Assembly (NCBI RefSeq): GCF_900196725.1 | Contig: NZ_FZMP01000178.1 | Span: 1 to 63,572, forward strand | DNA: 63,572 bases | DNA from: Candidatus Methanoperedens nitratireducens | GTDB taxonomy: Archaea; Halobacteriota; Methanosarcinia; Methanosarcinales; Methanoperedenaceae | Reading direction: 5' to 3' | In this document: piece by piece, positions 47,213-55,639 of the stretch | Position numbering within the stretch: position 1 is the stretch's first letter | How the letters are laid out: each line of letters starts with the position of its first letter | Position numbers and translations under genes: made by a program | The notes under the pieces: model-generated | Databases searched by the model: none | Told to the model about the DNA's origin: nothing | Seen by the model: only the letters and a program-made list of their open reading frames with translations

Positions 47213-48424
47213 ATGGTTACCTGCACAGGATGCGCGCTGTTATGCGAAGACATTGATGCCGTCGTAGAGAACAACAGGATAAAAGAGACAAGAAACGCAT
47301 GCAGACGGGGCTCTGCAAAGTTCAGGGGCTGTAAAAACAGGCTTATATCTTCCGTTAATAAAAAGCAAACCGATATTGATGCAGCCATAAAAAGAGCATC
47401 AGAGATCCTGAAAACCGCAAAATCGCCCATGCTCTTCGGGTGGAGCAACTCGACATGCGAGGCTCAAGCAAAAGGTATCCAGGCGGCTAAAAAATTAAAC
47501 GCCACCATAGACGATACCTCCTCTTTTTGCCAGGGGATACTTATTGAAAAAGTCCTCCAGAAAAAGTTCAGGACATGTTCGCTTGAGGAGATAAGGAACC
47601 AGGCTGATGTGCTGGTTTACTGGGGCTCGGACGCGCAGGATTCGGAGCCGCGCCATCTTTCGAGGTTCTCGTACTTTCCCCGCGGAGAAGCCCGCCAGCG
47701 CGGATACGAAGAAGACCGCACCGCCATAGCAATAGATGTGCGCGAATCCAATACCGCAAAGATATGCAAAGGACATTTTTACAGGATACCCCTGAAAGGC
47801 GACAGGGATTTTATTCTTGCTCTGTCGGATGCGCTCTCCGGGAAAGTGCCCGCTTACGATACAAAAAGGATACTGGAACTTGCGAACATATTGAAAAAGG
47901 CTGAGTTCGGGGTGATTTTCGCCGGCATAGGGCTTACCTACTCTATAAAAGATGAGCTTGATATCCTTGTAGCCCTGGCTGACCGGCTTCCGAATTTCCA
48001 CATACTGCCGATGGTAGGGCATTACAACATGCGCGGTTTTAATGAGATCCTGTTCAAAGAAACCGGTTTCGTGAACCGGGTCAAGTTCGATGGCAAAGCG
48101 GTACACGATAACAAATACGCAATTGTGGAAGCGCTGCGGCAGAAAGCTATCGATGCGCTGCTCGTTGTTGGTTCTGACCCGTTATCAAGCCTTCCCCACC
48201 CGGTATTGCCCCACCTTGCAGCCATACCCGTGATATGCATCGACCCTTGTGTTACTCTTACCTCGAAAATCGCAACCGTAACTATCCCGGCTGCGGTCTC
48301 AGGCGTAGAATCGGGCGGCAGTGCTGTGAGGATGGATGGCAGGGTGATAGAGTTATCAAAGGTCGTTGAAAATAATTATTTGTCCGATACTGAAATCCTG
48401 GCAAGGATAATGGAGGGAGCCTGA
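47213..48424 (+). CDS. fwdB: Formylmethanofuran dehydrogenase subunit B
   Basis: The 403-residue protein is the catalytic Mo/W-bis-pterin and [4Fe-4S] subunit of the enzyme that interconverts formylmethanofuran with CO2. The N-terminal cluster ligands (C4, C7, C11, C40) and the metal-ligand candidate C106 in 'DTSSFCQGI' are present, so this is a Cys, not Sec, form. 'VYWGSDAQDSEPRHLSRFSYFPRGE' (quoted in part) and 'IDVRESNTAKICKG' are also typical. It couples to fwdD by a TGATG overlap. FwdA and FwdC are not in the window. Confidence 0.95.
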   Translation: MVTCTGCALLCEDIDAVVENNRIKETRNACRRGSAKFRGCKNRLISSVNKKQTDIDAAIKRASEILKTAKSPMLFGWSNSTCEAQAKGIQAAKKLNATIDDTSSFCQGILIEKVLQKKFRTCSLEEIRNQADVLVYWGSDAQDSEPRHLSRFSYFPRGEARQRGYEEDRTAIAIDVRESNTAKICKGHFYRIPLKGDRDFILALSDALSGKVPAYDTKRILELANILKKAEFGVIFAGIGLTYSIKDELDILVALADRLPNFHILPMVGHYNMRGFNEILFKETGFVNRVKFDGKAVHDNKYAIVEALRQKAIDALLVVGSDPLSSLPHPVLPHLAAIPVICIDPCVTLTSKIATVTIPAAVSGVESGGSAVRMDGRVIELSKVVENNYLSDTEILARIMEGA

Positions 48425-48834
48425 TGGGAATAGATGTAGGGAAGTTCCTTAAAGCTCCGGAATATGATATCAGGATCACCACTTACCGGGATATCTTCCA
48501 GGTAGAGGCGCTTGAGCAGGACAGGTTTGGCGAGGAATATAAAAAGCTCTCAGCAGCCGTAATGATGGGTAAAAGCGATATGGAAAAAATGGGGTTCAAG
48601 GCAGGGGACAGGGTCAGGTTGACCAACAATAACGGCAGCATCGTGGTTGAGGTCCGCGCAACCAGAAGAGATGAACCCGGCGGCATTGCATTCATGGTGA
48701 ACAGCCCCTGGTCAAACTTGCTCGTTTCAAGCGACGCCGGGGATAATGGGATACCTGAGTTCAAGAATATAATCGCCCGCATATCATTGACAAAAGAGGA
48801 AATCACCCCGCTTGAAAAGCTGATGGGACTTTAA
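48424..48834 (+). CDS. fwdD: Formylmethanofuran dehydrogenase subunit D
   Basis: The 136-residue protein is the molybdopterin-dinucleotide-binding beta-barrel domain that completes the FwdB active site. Motifs are 'AAVMMGKSDMEKMGFKAGDRVRL' (part) and 'GIAFMVNSPWSNLLVSSDA', like the C-terminal domain of formate dehydrogenase. The ATG overlaps the fwdB stop. Length is normal for FwdD. Confidence 0.94.
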   Translation: MGIDVGKFLKAPEYDIRITTYRDIFQVEALEQDRFGEEYKKLSAAVMMGKSDMEKMGFKAGDRVRLTNNNGSIVVEVRATRRDEPGGIAFMVNSPWSNLLVSSDAGDNGIPEFKNIIARISLTKEEITPLEKLMGL

Positions 48835-48884
48835 CGCATTGCTTTAATAGACTGAAAGTCTAAAACTATTAGTGGGGTTTATCT

Positions 48885-49808
48885 ATGGACAGTCTATCTT
48901 TCGATCTCAAGCCGCTGCCGCCCTTTCGCCTTGACCTTACAGTCTGGGCATTGCGCCGCAGGCGGGATAACACCGTGGACAGGTGGGATGGTACGACCTA
49001 TCGGCGGGTGCTGGTATTGGACGGCAAACCGGTTGAAACGGCTGTTGTACTGCAAGGCAAGCCTGATGAGCCTGAACTCTCTATCACAGCCACCGGTTTG
49101 CAGCTTTCATCAGGAACAGGCCCAGCCCTGGCTGCACTCCTGGAGCGTATGCTTGGCATCCGGGTGGACGTGAGCGGGTTTTACCGGCTTGCACAAAATG
49201 ACACGCAGCTTGAGTATCTTGCCTCGCAGTTTCGCGGGCTCAAGCCGCCCCGCTTCCCCACGTTGTTCGATGCCATAGTAAACGGGATCGCCTGCCAGCA
49301 GGTTTCACTCACTCAGGGCATCCGCCTGCTCAACAAGCTGGTAACGGCATGCGGCAAAACTGTTGAGGGGCGGGACTCGATAGCATATGCTTTTCCGCAG
49401 CCTGAGGATATAGCGGGACTGGAACCGGAAGCATTTCGAAATTTGGGGTTCAGCCGCCAGAAAGCACGCGCGCTGCTGGAACTGTCTCACAAGGTTATTG
49501 ATGAACATGTTGATATTGAAGAGATGATAACCCTGACTGATGAAGATGCCCTGAGCCGCCTGTGTGAATTGCGCGGCGTGGGGCGCTGGACCGCCGAGTA
49601 TGTTCTGCTGCGAGGTATGGGGCGGCTGCACGTCTTTCCTGGGGATGATTCAGGCGCCAGGAACAAGCTGCAAAGCTGGCTTGGCGTGGAAGAAAAGCTG
49701 GATTATAAAAGTGTTAAAAGCACCCTTGCCCGCTGGAGCCCCTATGGAGGATTTATCTATTTTCACCTGCTGCTGAACGACCTTGCTCATAAAGGTGAGC
49801 TGCCATGA
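48885..49808 (+). CDS. alkA: DNA-3-methyladenine glycosylase (AlkA type)
   Basis: The 307-residue protein has an AlkA N-terminal beta domain and an HhH-GPD domain: 'FDAIVNGIACQQVSL', 'ELRGVGRWTAEYVLLRGMG' and the catalytic Asp in 'VFPGDDSGARN'. It excises alkylated purines. It is G+C-richer than its surroundings and bacterial in style, suggesting transfer. A truncated DUF488 gene overlaps its end by 4 bases, a pairing common in bacteria. Confidence 0.93.
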   Translation: MDSLSFDLKPLPPFRLDLTVWALRRRRDNTVDRWDGTTYRRVLVLDGKPVETAVVLQGKPDEPELSITATGLQLSSGTGPALAALLERMLGIRVDVSGFYRLAQNDTQLEYLASQFRGLKPPRFPTLFDAIVNGIACQQVSLTQGIRLLNKLVTACGKTVEGRDSIAYAFPQPEDIAGLEPEAFRNLGFSRQKARALLELSHKVIDEHVDIEEMITLTDEDALSRLCELRGVGRWTAEYVLLRGMGRLHVFPGDDSGARNKLQSWLGVEEKLDYKSVKSTLARWSPYGGFIYFHLLLNDLAHKGELP

Positions 49809-50038
49809 CCGGAAGCCTATCTCAAACAGCGTCCCCGGTGATGACAATCGGGCATTCCACGCGAGCACTTGAATTTTTCATCCGTATGCTGAAGGTGCAT
49901 GAAGTTACAATTATTGTAGATATACGCACCGTCCCGCGCTCAAGGCATAACCCCCAGTTCAACAAAGAGACGCTGCCCGACAAACTTAAAGCTGCCGGCA
50001 TACACACTTTTATCACACCCATATTAATTAAAATGTGA
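49805..50038 (+). pseudogene. Truncated DUF488 protein
   Basis: The 77-residue product has the DUF488 start ('MTIGHSTRALEFFIRMLKVH', 'VDIRTVPRSRHNPQFN', 'LPDKLKAAGI'), but after 'GIHT' it ends in unrelated residues. The family normally continues for ~50-100 more residues with Cys and Gly-rich motifs, which are absent. The break lies near 49998. It overlaps alkA by ATGA, so it was co-transferred and then truncated. Confidence 0.8.
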
Positions 50039-50111
50039 AACTAAAATTGTAACTGTGCCCAGGTCAGGGTCATAAAGGAGACTGAAGGCTAAAAACAGAC
50101 CGGATGAGAAC

Positions 50112-50237
50112 ATGAAATGTAAACATACAAACACCAACTGCGTGACACGCATAATCAACCAGGCATGCGAAGAGCTACGGGCATGCGAATATGGCGTATC
50201 ATGCAACTACGAAAATAAACGTTCATTGAGTACGTAA
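50112..50237 (+). CDS. Possible small Cys-rich protein, 41 residues
   Basis: ATG 50112 opens a 41-residue frame beginning 'MKCKHTNTNCVTRIINQACE' with five cysteines and two near-regular spacings. There is no strong RBS and the frame lies in otherwise decayed sequence, so it could be a chance frame. If real it may bind zinc. Confidence 0.3.
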   Translation: MKCKHTNTNCVTRIINQACEELRACEYGVSCNYENKRSLST

Positions 50238-50253
50238 AATCGAGTACGTAAAA
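50228..50253. repeat. Short tandem repeat
   Basis: GAGTACGTAAAA occurs at 50228-50239 and again at 50242-50253, a 14-base tandem period. It probably reflects a small duplication in the decayed region after DUF488. Confidence 0.6.
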
Positions 50254-50277
50254 CTGCCATAGAATCAATCCGTAGAA

Positions 50278-50321
50278 GCAGGCGTGCAGAGGTGATAGTA
50301 TCTCTTCACACCTGCATTTTT
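50278..50321 (+). terminator. Terminator-like hairpin before fae
   Basis: GCAGGCGTGCAGAG (50278-50291) pairs with CTCTTCACACCTGC (50302-50315), 12 of 14 bp with two mismatches and a 10-base loop. ATTTTT (50316-50321) follows. It would end transcription from the alkA side. The fae promoter (TAATATATA, 50348-50356) and RBS (AGGTGGT before the ATG at 50389) come after it. Confidence 0.65.
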
Positions 50322-50388
50322 AACTTAACTTTTTTTCAAAAGCTAACTAATATATACAATCAGTGCTCAGGAGAATCTAGGTGGTCAA

Positions 50389-50892
50389 ATGGCACACATA
50401 GTAAAAAGCATGGTCGGCGAGGCGCTTGTTGGCGATGGAGCCGAGATAGCCCACATTGACCTGGTAATAGGCACAAAAGGAACCGCTGTTGAAACAGCTT
50501 TTATGAATTCGCTTGCAATGCCGAGGGAAGGACACACACCTCTCCTGGCAGTGCTTGAGCCGAACCTGCAGCCAAAGCCTTCAACACTGATAGTGAACAA
50601 GGTCAGTATTAAAAATGCAGACCAGGCGTTGCTTATGTTCGGCCCGGGGCAGGCATCTGTCGCAAAGGCCGTAATGGATTGCGTCGAGGAAGGAACGATA
50701 AATAAGGACGATGCCGAAGACCTGCTGATAATAGTCTCGGTATTCATACACTGGGAGGCAAAAGACAAGCAAAAGATATATGATTACAACTACGAGGCTA
50801 CAAAGCTTGCTATCGAGAGAGCGATGAAGAGAGAGCCATCCGTAGATGAGGCACTTGCCCGGAAGGAGAAAGCCAAACATCCGTTCGCCTGA
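50389..50892 (+). CDS. fae: Formaldehyde-activating enzyme
   Basis: The 167-residue protein condenses formaldehyde with tetrahydromethanopterin to methylene-H4MPT. The conserved His is H22 in 'EIAHIDLVIG'. 'FMNSLAMPREGHTPLLAVLEPN' (part), 'PSTLIVNKVSI' and 'FGPGQASVAKAVMDCV' are all as in methylotroph and methanogen Fae. It is a stand-alone form, not the Fae-Hps fusion. It starts with its own promoter, downstream of a terminator hairpin, and is convergent with hisF. Confidence 0.96.
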   Translation: MAHIVKSMVGEALVGDGAEIAHIDLVIGTKGTAVETAFMNSLAMPREGHTPLLAVLEPNLQPKPSTLIVNKVSIKNADQALLMFGPGQASVAKAVMDCVEEGTINKDDAEDLLIIVSVFIHWEAKDKQKIYDYNYEATKLAIERAMKREPSVDEALARKEKAKHPFA

Positions 50893-50923
50893 ACACAGCA
50901 GGCTTGATTATTTTTTAAAATAT

Positions 50924-51745
50924 TTATAACCTGACCGCTACGCCTTTTTTCCCCAGATATTCCTTAGCTTCTTCTATCGTGTACTCCCCGAAATGGAAAA
51001 TGCTCGCCGCAAGCGCAGCATCAGCCCTGCCTTCGGTGAACGCCTCATACATGTGCCCTATATTCCCGGCGCCGCCTGAGGCTATGATGGGGATGTCCAG
51101 CAGCTCTGAAAGCGTCCTGGTCACAGGAAGGTCGTAGCCGTCCTTTGTGCCGTCTTTATCCATGCTGGTAAGAAGTATCTCGCCTGAGCCCAGTTCCTCC
51201 ACTTTTTGCGCCCACTGCACCGTGTCTATGCCGGTAGGAGTCCTGCCACCGTAGATAACAACCTCGTACCAGGCTTCAGTCCCGTCCTCAAGCTCGATAA
51301 TGGTCTTATCCTTATTATTCTTGATATCGGGATTGCGTTTGCAGTCGATGGCTGTAACGATACACTGGGAACCGAATATCTCCGAGGATTCCTTTACAAA
51401 CGCGGGATTTTTCACAGCTGCCGTGTTAATAGAAACCTTATCTGCGCCTGCCCGCAGGATATTCCTTATGGCTTCCGTGCTGCTTATCCCGCCCCCGACC
51501 GTGAGAGGTATAAATACCTCGTCTGCCGTTCTCTCGATCACGTCTATCATCGTTCCCCTGCGCTCGTGCGATGCCGTAATATCCAGGAAAACAAGCTCAT
51601 CCGCCCCCTGCTCATTGTACATCTTCGCAAGCTGCACAGGGTCGCCCGCTTCTTTTAAGTTCACGAACTCGATACCTTTGACAACGCAGCCTCCTTTTTT
51701 ATCAAGCGTCACGTCAAGGCACGGGATGATACGTTTGGTGAGCAT
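50924..51745 (-). CDS. hisF: Imidazole glycerol phosphate synthase subunit HisF
   Basis: The 273-residue (beta/alpha)8 barrel makes the imidazole ring using ammonia from HisH. Asp residues in '[12 protein letters not shown]' and '[10 protein letters not shown]' are the acid-base pair, and '[13 protein letters not shown]' and '[17 protein letters not shown]' are phosphate and ring elements. It is monocistronic; HisH is not in the window. Length is slightly above the bacterial norm. Confidence 0.95.
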   Translation of the reverse strand: MLTKRIIPCLDVTLDKKGGCVVKGIEFVNLKEAGDPVQLAKMYNEQGADELVFLDITASHERRGTMIDVIERTADEVFIPLTVGGGISSTEAIRNILRAGADKVSINTAAVKNPAFVKESSEIFGSQCIVTAIDCKRNPDIKNNKDKTIIELEDGTEAWYEVVIYGGRTPTGIDTVQWAQKVEELGSGEILLTSMDKDGTKDGYDLPVTRTLSELLDIPIIASGGAGNIGHMYEAFTEGRADAALAASIFHFGEYTIEEAKEYLGKKGVAVRL

Positions 51746-51827
51746 CGCCCTCCAGTAGTTATTATGAAATGAAATAGTTTTGGGAAAAGTACAAATCCTG
51801 AGGTTTTTAAACCGATAACTATATTTA

Positions 51828-51909
51828 CTATTATCATAATAATGATGATAGTGAGCAGGCGATAATATTTCTTTTAGACGTCACTCCCACCTCCTATCCA
51901 TGCCTGCTC
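51828..51909 (+). promoter_or_regulatory. purM upstream region: shared 20-mer and second hairpin
   Basis: CTATTATCAT-AATA-ATGATGATAG (51828-51851) is a near-perfect hairpin or operator containing the 20-mer also found at 33969-33988. Directly after it, GAGCAGGC (51853-51860) and GCCTGCTC (51902-51909) are perfect complements around a 41-base loop. They could form a 5' leader structure of purM or a small RNA. Confidence 0.4.
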
Positions 51910-51956
51910 TATCCTAATCATAAAGTCTTTATCTGTTCGTCCTCATTAAGTGGCGC

Positions 51957-52949
51957 ATGGCTCTAACGTATGCAAAATCCGGGGTTGACATCGAGAAGGA
52001 GAACAAGGCTATCGCTGCTCTTGCGCGGCAGCTTACTTATAAGCGCAGCGGCATGGGCGCGCCGCTGACAGATGTGGGCCATTACGCAGGTCTTATCGAT
52101 TTTGGCGAGTACGCACTCGCTCTTACCACCGACGGCGTTGGTTCAAAAGTGCTGATAGCGAACGAGATGAAGAGGTGGAACACTGTCGGTATTGATTGCA
52201 TAGCCATGAACGTGAACGACCTGCTGGCAATGGGCGTAGAGCCTCTTGCGTTCGTGGATTACATCGCAATAAGCGAACCCAGCGATGAGATCATGAGGCA
52301 GATAGGGGAAGGGCTGGCAAAAGGAGCCGAGATGTCCAGGATAACAATAGTGGGCGGCGAAACCGCCTCTCTCCCGGATATCATCCGGGGCTTTGACCTT
52401 GCAGGCACATGCCTCGGCATGGTAAAAAAAGACCGTATAATCACAGGCGAGCGTATTGAAATTGGCGACGCTATCGTGGGACTTCCTTCAGCAGGCGTGC
52501 ACAGCAATGGATATTCCCTTGTGCGCAGGATAATAAAAAGCGCCGGGTACCGGTACGGTAATCCGTTCCCCTGCAATACTGATACCACCATCGGGGATGA
52601 ACTGCTCATCCCCACAAGGATCTATATGGAAATACTGGATGCAGCGAGCCGCTTCGATCTCCACGGTCTTGCGCATATAACTGGCAGCGGGCTTATGAAG
52701 CTTCACCGCATCACAAAGTACGGGTTCAATATTACCGACCCGCTGGAACCGCAGCCCGTTTTCAGGTTCCTGCAGGAAGAAGGGGGTGTGGAAGACCTTG
52801 AGATGTACAAGACCTTTAACATGGGCATGGGTTTTGTTGTCGTGCTGCCCCGGGGAGAAGCCATGGAAGCAGCAAAAATGCTTGGAGGGAAGATAGTGGG
52901 AGAAATCATAGATAAGGGTATCTATGTCAGAGACCTGGAAATAAAATAA
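51957..52949 (+). CDS. purM: Phosphoribosylformylglycinamidine cyclo-ligase
   Basis: The 330-residue enzyme makes aminoimidazole ribonucleotide. The PurM signatures are 'YAKSGVDIEKENKAI', 'LTTDGVGSKVLIANEM', 'AMNVNDLLAMGVEPLAFVDY' and 'GGETASLPDI'. The C-terminal 'HITGSGLMKLHRI' and 'TFNMGMGFVVVLP' are also present. The start GCGC ATG is near-leaderless after AT-rich sequence. Length is normal. Confidence 0.96.
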   Translation: MALTYAKSGVDIEKENKAIAALARQLTYKRSGMGAPLTDVGHYAGLIDFGEYALALTTDGVGSKVLIANEMKRWNTVGIDCIAMNVNDLLAMGVEPLAFVDYIAISEPSDEIMRQIGEGLAKGAEMSRITIVGGETASLPDIIRGFDLAGTCLGMVKKDRIITGERIEIGDAIVGLPSAGVHSNGYSLVRRIIKSAGYRYGNPFPCNTDTTIGDELLIPTRIYMEILDAASRFDLHGLAHITGSGLMKLHRITKYGFNITDPLEPQPVFRFLQEEGGVEDLEMYKTFNMGMGFVVVLPRGEAMEAAKMLGGKIVGEIIDKGIYVRDLEIK

Positions 52950-53046
52950 GCAGGCGTAAAATGGGGTGGCAAACGCCTCTCTATATAGTTGAGAAAAACT
53001 TAAGTACACATATAACATATATTTGATGGGAGGAAGAGGTTATATT

Positions 53047-53292
53047 ATGCAAGAAGTTGAAGTAGCAGAGACATTAAAGACGTTGAGTGCAAGGATAGAT
53101 GAGCTGTCTAATGCGCTTATTGAGAAGAAAGAAAATATATCAAGCGGGATTTCAGATGCGCTTACCGAGAAGAAAACCAGGGCTATAAAGACGATCCAGG
53201 GGAAGCCTTTCACTTACCTGGGTGGGGCATTTGTCGGGGGTCTGGCTCTTGGTTTTCTTATGTCGAGAAGGGGCAAGAGTAAGACAAGATAA
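53047..53292 (+). CDS. Small membrane-tail protein, DUF883/YqjD-like (first of two)
   Basis: The 81-residue protein starts at 53047 behind a strong GGAGGAAGAGG RBS (an upstream in-frame ATG would place the RBS inside the gene). An amphipathic helix with 'LSARIDELSNALIEKK' is followed by a C-terminal membrane segment 'YLGGAFVGGLALGFLMSRR'. This is the shape of DUF883/ElaB/YqjD proteins. It is a paralogue of the next gene. Confidence 0.75.
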   Translation: MQEVEVAETLKTLSARIDELSNALIEKKENISSGISDALTEKKTRAIKTIQGKPFTYLGGAFVGGLALGFLMSRRGKSKTR

Positions 53293-53345
53293 GATCCTGT
53301 CTATATTCCTGATTGGTTATTTTTCAAAGGGAGGAACGGTTTAGT

Positions 53346-53564
53346 ATGGATGAAGTGGACGTAGCAGAGTCACTAAAGACCCTGAGTGCCAGGATAGATG
53401 AGCTATCCGATGCACTCCTTGGGAAGCAGGGGAGCATATCCAAAGCATTTATCGAAGGAAAAACCAGAGCTGAAGAAAGTATAAAGGAAAAACCTTTCAC
53501 CTGCCTGAGCGGGGCTTTCATCGGGGGTCTTATCCTTGGTTACCTGGTATCGAGGAAGAGTTAG
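53346..53564 (+). CDS. Small membrane-tail protein, DUF883/YqjD-like (second of two)
   Basis: The 72-residue protein is a clear duplicate of the previous one ('VAESLKTLSARIDELSDALL', 'KPFTCLSGAFIGGLILGYLVSRK'). It begins at 53346 after GGGAGGAACGG. Its stop overlaps the GTG start of the next gene by one base. The pair probably arose by tandem duplication. Confidence 0.75.
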   Translation: MDEVDVAESLKTLSARIDELSDALLGKQGSISKAFIEGKTRAEESIKEKPFTCLSGAFIGGLILGYLVSRKS

Positions 53565-53863
53565 TGTCAGGCGTATTGGAATCTCTTGGTGAGACTTCAA
53601 AATTAATCATTCAATGGATTTCCCAGGAAACAGAAAAGGTTGTAATCAGTGCAATCGGTACTGGTGTAGCAGAGGGCTTACATAAATTCAGTGAGAAACT
53701 GTATTATATAACAATTGCGGCAGCATTAATTGCGACCGGGTTCTTCCTGACTCTCTGGGGTATTTCAACCGTTATCGATACGTACTTTGGCATGAAAGGC
53801 TTTGGATATGTGCTGATAGGCATACTGGCGTCGGTAACCGGGGCGCTTGTGTATAAGAAATGA
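53564..53863 (+). CDS. Small two-helix membrane protein, YqjE/holin-like
   Basis: The 99-residue protein starts at a GTG overlapping the previous stop. It has an amphipathic N-terminus (to ~40), then two transmembrane helices (about 45-66 and 78-96) with 'LYYITIAAALIATGFFLTLW' and 'GFGYVLIGILASVTGALVY'. Size and layout match phage-holin-superfamily III proteins such as YqjE, which in enterobacteria sit beside yqjD. The function is unknown. Confidence 0.7.
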   Translation: MSGVLESLGETSKLIIQWISQETEKVVISAIGTGVAEGLHKFSEKLYYITIAAALIATGFFLTLWGISTVIDTYFGMKGFGYVLIGILASVTGALVYKK

Positions 53864-53914
53864 TACTCACCGCTACCTTAAGTGTTATATATTGATTTTT
53901 ACATTTTATTTACG

Positions 53915-54460
53915 ATGGAACGAACGCTGGCTAAAACAAAGCTATGGCTGGTAAACAACAGAGATAAGCCGATAATAGGTGAAGGTAAGGCTGCTCTTCT
54001 GGAAAGTATCAGGGATGAAGGGTCGCTGAACAAAGCATGTAAGAAAGTAAAAATCTCATACAAGCATGCGTGGCTGCTTTTAAAAGAGATAGAAGAAAGC
54101 GTGGGAGAACCTGTTATAATAAAAAAACGGGGTGGAAAAGCCCAGGGCACGTTCCTGACCGAAAAGGCAATAAGCTTACTTGATGCATATAATACATATC
54201 AAAGCATACTTGCGCAAACCATTTATGATGCTACATTCTGGGAGGTGATCGGGTTGAAAATTTCTGCAAGGAACCAGATTAAGGGTAAGGTAATCGAGGT
54301 CGAGAAAGAGGGTCTTATCGCAAAGGTTAAGATATCCATAGAGCCGACCACGATAACTGCCGTCATCACAAAAGAGGCTGCCGATGCCCTGGATATCAAA
54401 AAAGACGATAAAGTGGTGGCTGTGGTAAAGGCAACTGAAGTAATGATAGGGAAAGAATGA
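53915..54460 (+). CDS. modE: ModE-type molybdate-responsive regulator with TOBE domain
   Basis: The 181-residue protein starts at 53915 ('MERTLAKTKLWLVNNRD'). The N-terminal winged helix has the ModE pattern 'GEGKAALLESIRDEGSLNKA' and 'SYKHAWLLLKEIEESVGEPVI' (fragments) and the 'RGGKAQGTFLTEKAISLLDAY' wing. Residues ~115-181 are a Mop/TOBE domain ('ISARNQIKGKVIEVEKEG') that binds molybdate or tungstate. It may set Mo/W uptake, which fwdB needs. No mod transporter is adjacent. Confidence 0.9.
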   Translation: MERTLAKTKLWLVNNRDKPIIGEGKAALLESIRDEGSLNKACKKVKISYKHAWLLLKEIEESVGEPVIIKKRGGKAQGTFLTEKAISLLDAYNTYQSILAQTIYDATFWEVIGLKISARNQIKGKVIEVEKEGLIAKVKISIEPTTITAVITKEAADALDIKKDDKVVAVVKATEVMIGKE

Positions 54461-54556
54461 TTACAGCCATCTCTGAGTTTATTATCTAATCAAAGTATAA
54501 TTTTCAGTCTGTAGTAAGTTGTCTTCTTTTTTAAACTTCAAGGACGTATCTGGTAC

Positions 54557-55051
54557 CTATTTTCTCTTTATCCTTACCCCGTTCTTCAGCCACTCCTGCT
54601 CCCGGATATACTGTGCAAACATGCGCTGGAATGACATGAACTCTTCAACTTTATCAGGATACATCACACGTTTGCAACCCACAGCATAGCTTAAGGCAGC
54701 ATACCCGAGAATACGCTCAATTCCAATAGGATGCCACACCCTGTTGATACATTCAATAGTCAGCACGGGATCGCACATGTGGTCGCCATTCAGGTCATAA
54801 TACAGCCCTATTCTCATGTACCTGTCAAGCTTCCTAATAAATAACACCAAGCCTCCATCAGGTTCATAATAGTGCCCGACTGATGCATAGCTGTCCGCAT
54901 TATTAATAACCAGGCGGCTTGGCATTCTGAGCCTGAGATCGTACTTATAGTGCCCGAACATGTCAAGACGGTGCCTGGTAAGTAGCTCTTCGATCACATC
55001 CTGGAGTTCGAGTTTAGCCTTCGCTATCTCGTTTCCGGGTTTCCTTCTCAT
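54557..55051 (-). CDS. Hypothetical protein, 164 residues
   Basis: I do not recognise the family. The protein is soluble, Tyr- and Arg-rich, with beta-rich segments such as 'GHYYEPDGGLVLFIRKL' and 'RIGLYYDLNGDHMCDPVLTIECINR' (fragment), and a helical start. It lies next to transposon debris; the frame itself is intact and well formed. It may be a mobile-element cargo gene. Confidence 0.6.
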   Translation of the reverse strand: MRRKPGNEIAKAKLELQDVIEELLTRHRLDMFGHYKYDLRLRMPSRLVINNADSYASVGHYYEPDGGLVLFIRKLDRYMRIGLYYDLNGDHMCDPVLTIECINRVWHPIGIERILGYAALSYAVGCKRVMYPDKVEEFMSFQRMFAQYIREQEWLKNGVRIKRK

Positions 55052-55081
55052 AATTCTGTATCGTTTTATAATTCTACAGTA

Positions 55082-55625
55082 TCATGCAGATGCCTCAATC
55101 AGTTTCAGGAAAACTCTCTGCAAATCCATTCTCTCTTCCTCGAACATGGATATGGTTCCACCCATGGATTTTACTGCCGCGGCTATTCCAAGGCGTGCGT
55201 CCGGATCAGTCAGTAACGAGATATGACCGTTTACTGGTTCGACAGAACGCACGCCTTTTACTCCCTTCAACCCCTCTATAACCCTCTGTACCGGCAAGTC
55301 CTGGACTTCAAGTACATATCTTGCTCCTTCTTTTTCTCGTACCTTATTCCTGAGTTCTTCTACAGTACCTACAGCCAGCAGCTTACCGCGAGCAATTACG
55401 CCTATCCTGTCGCATATCTCCTCAACCTCAGCCATGCTGTGACTGCTCAGAAACACGGTTAAGACCCACTAATTCTAATAAGTCAACGATACGCTTCTCT
55501 CTTGTCTTTTCATCGATATCATAGAGTTTGGCATAGAACCTGAGATTCTGCCTTGCAGTGAGATTATCGTAATAGCCAGCAGGCTCAGGCAAAACACCTG
55601 TTGCTTCCCTTATCTTAATGACTTC
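55082..55625 (-). pseudogene. ABC transporter ATP-binding subunit, decayed
   Basis: Minus-strand 55625 to ~55462 reads 'TGVLPEPAGYYDNLTARQNL' and 'LELVGLN', the middle of an ABC ATPase. Directly after, in another frame, 55456-55082 reads 'VFLSSHSMAEVEEICDRIGV' to the C-terminus. The signature motif, Walker B and D-loop between 'VGL' and 'VFLSSH' are deleted and the junction is out of frame. The 5' end with Walker A is lost where the transposase remnant begins. The gene cannot be functional. Confidence 0.88.
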
Positions 55626-55639
55626 TCATTGGTCATCGG

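Noticed and set aside
47495-48106. 203-codon minus-strand frame inside fwdB
   Set aside because: fwdB is certain; the opposite frame has no family features.
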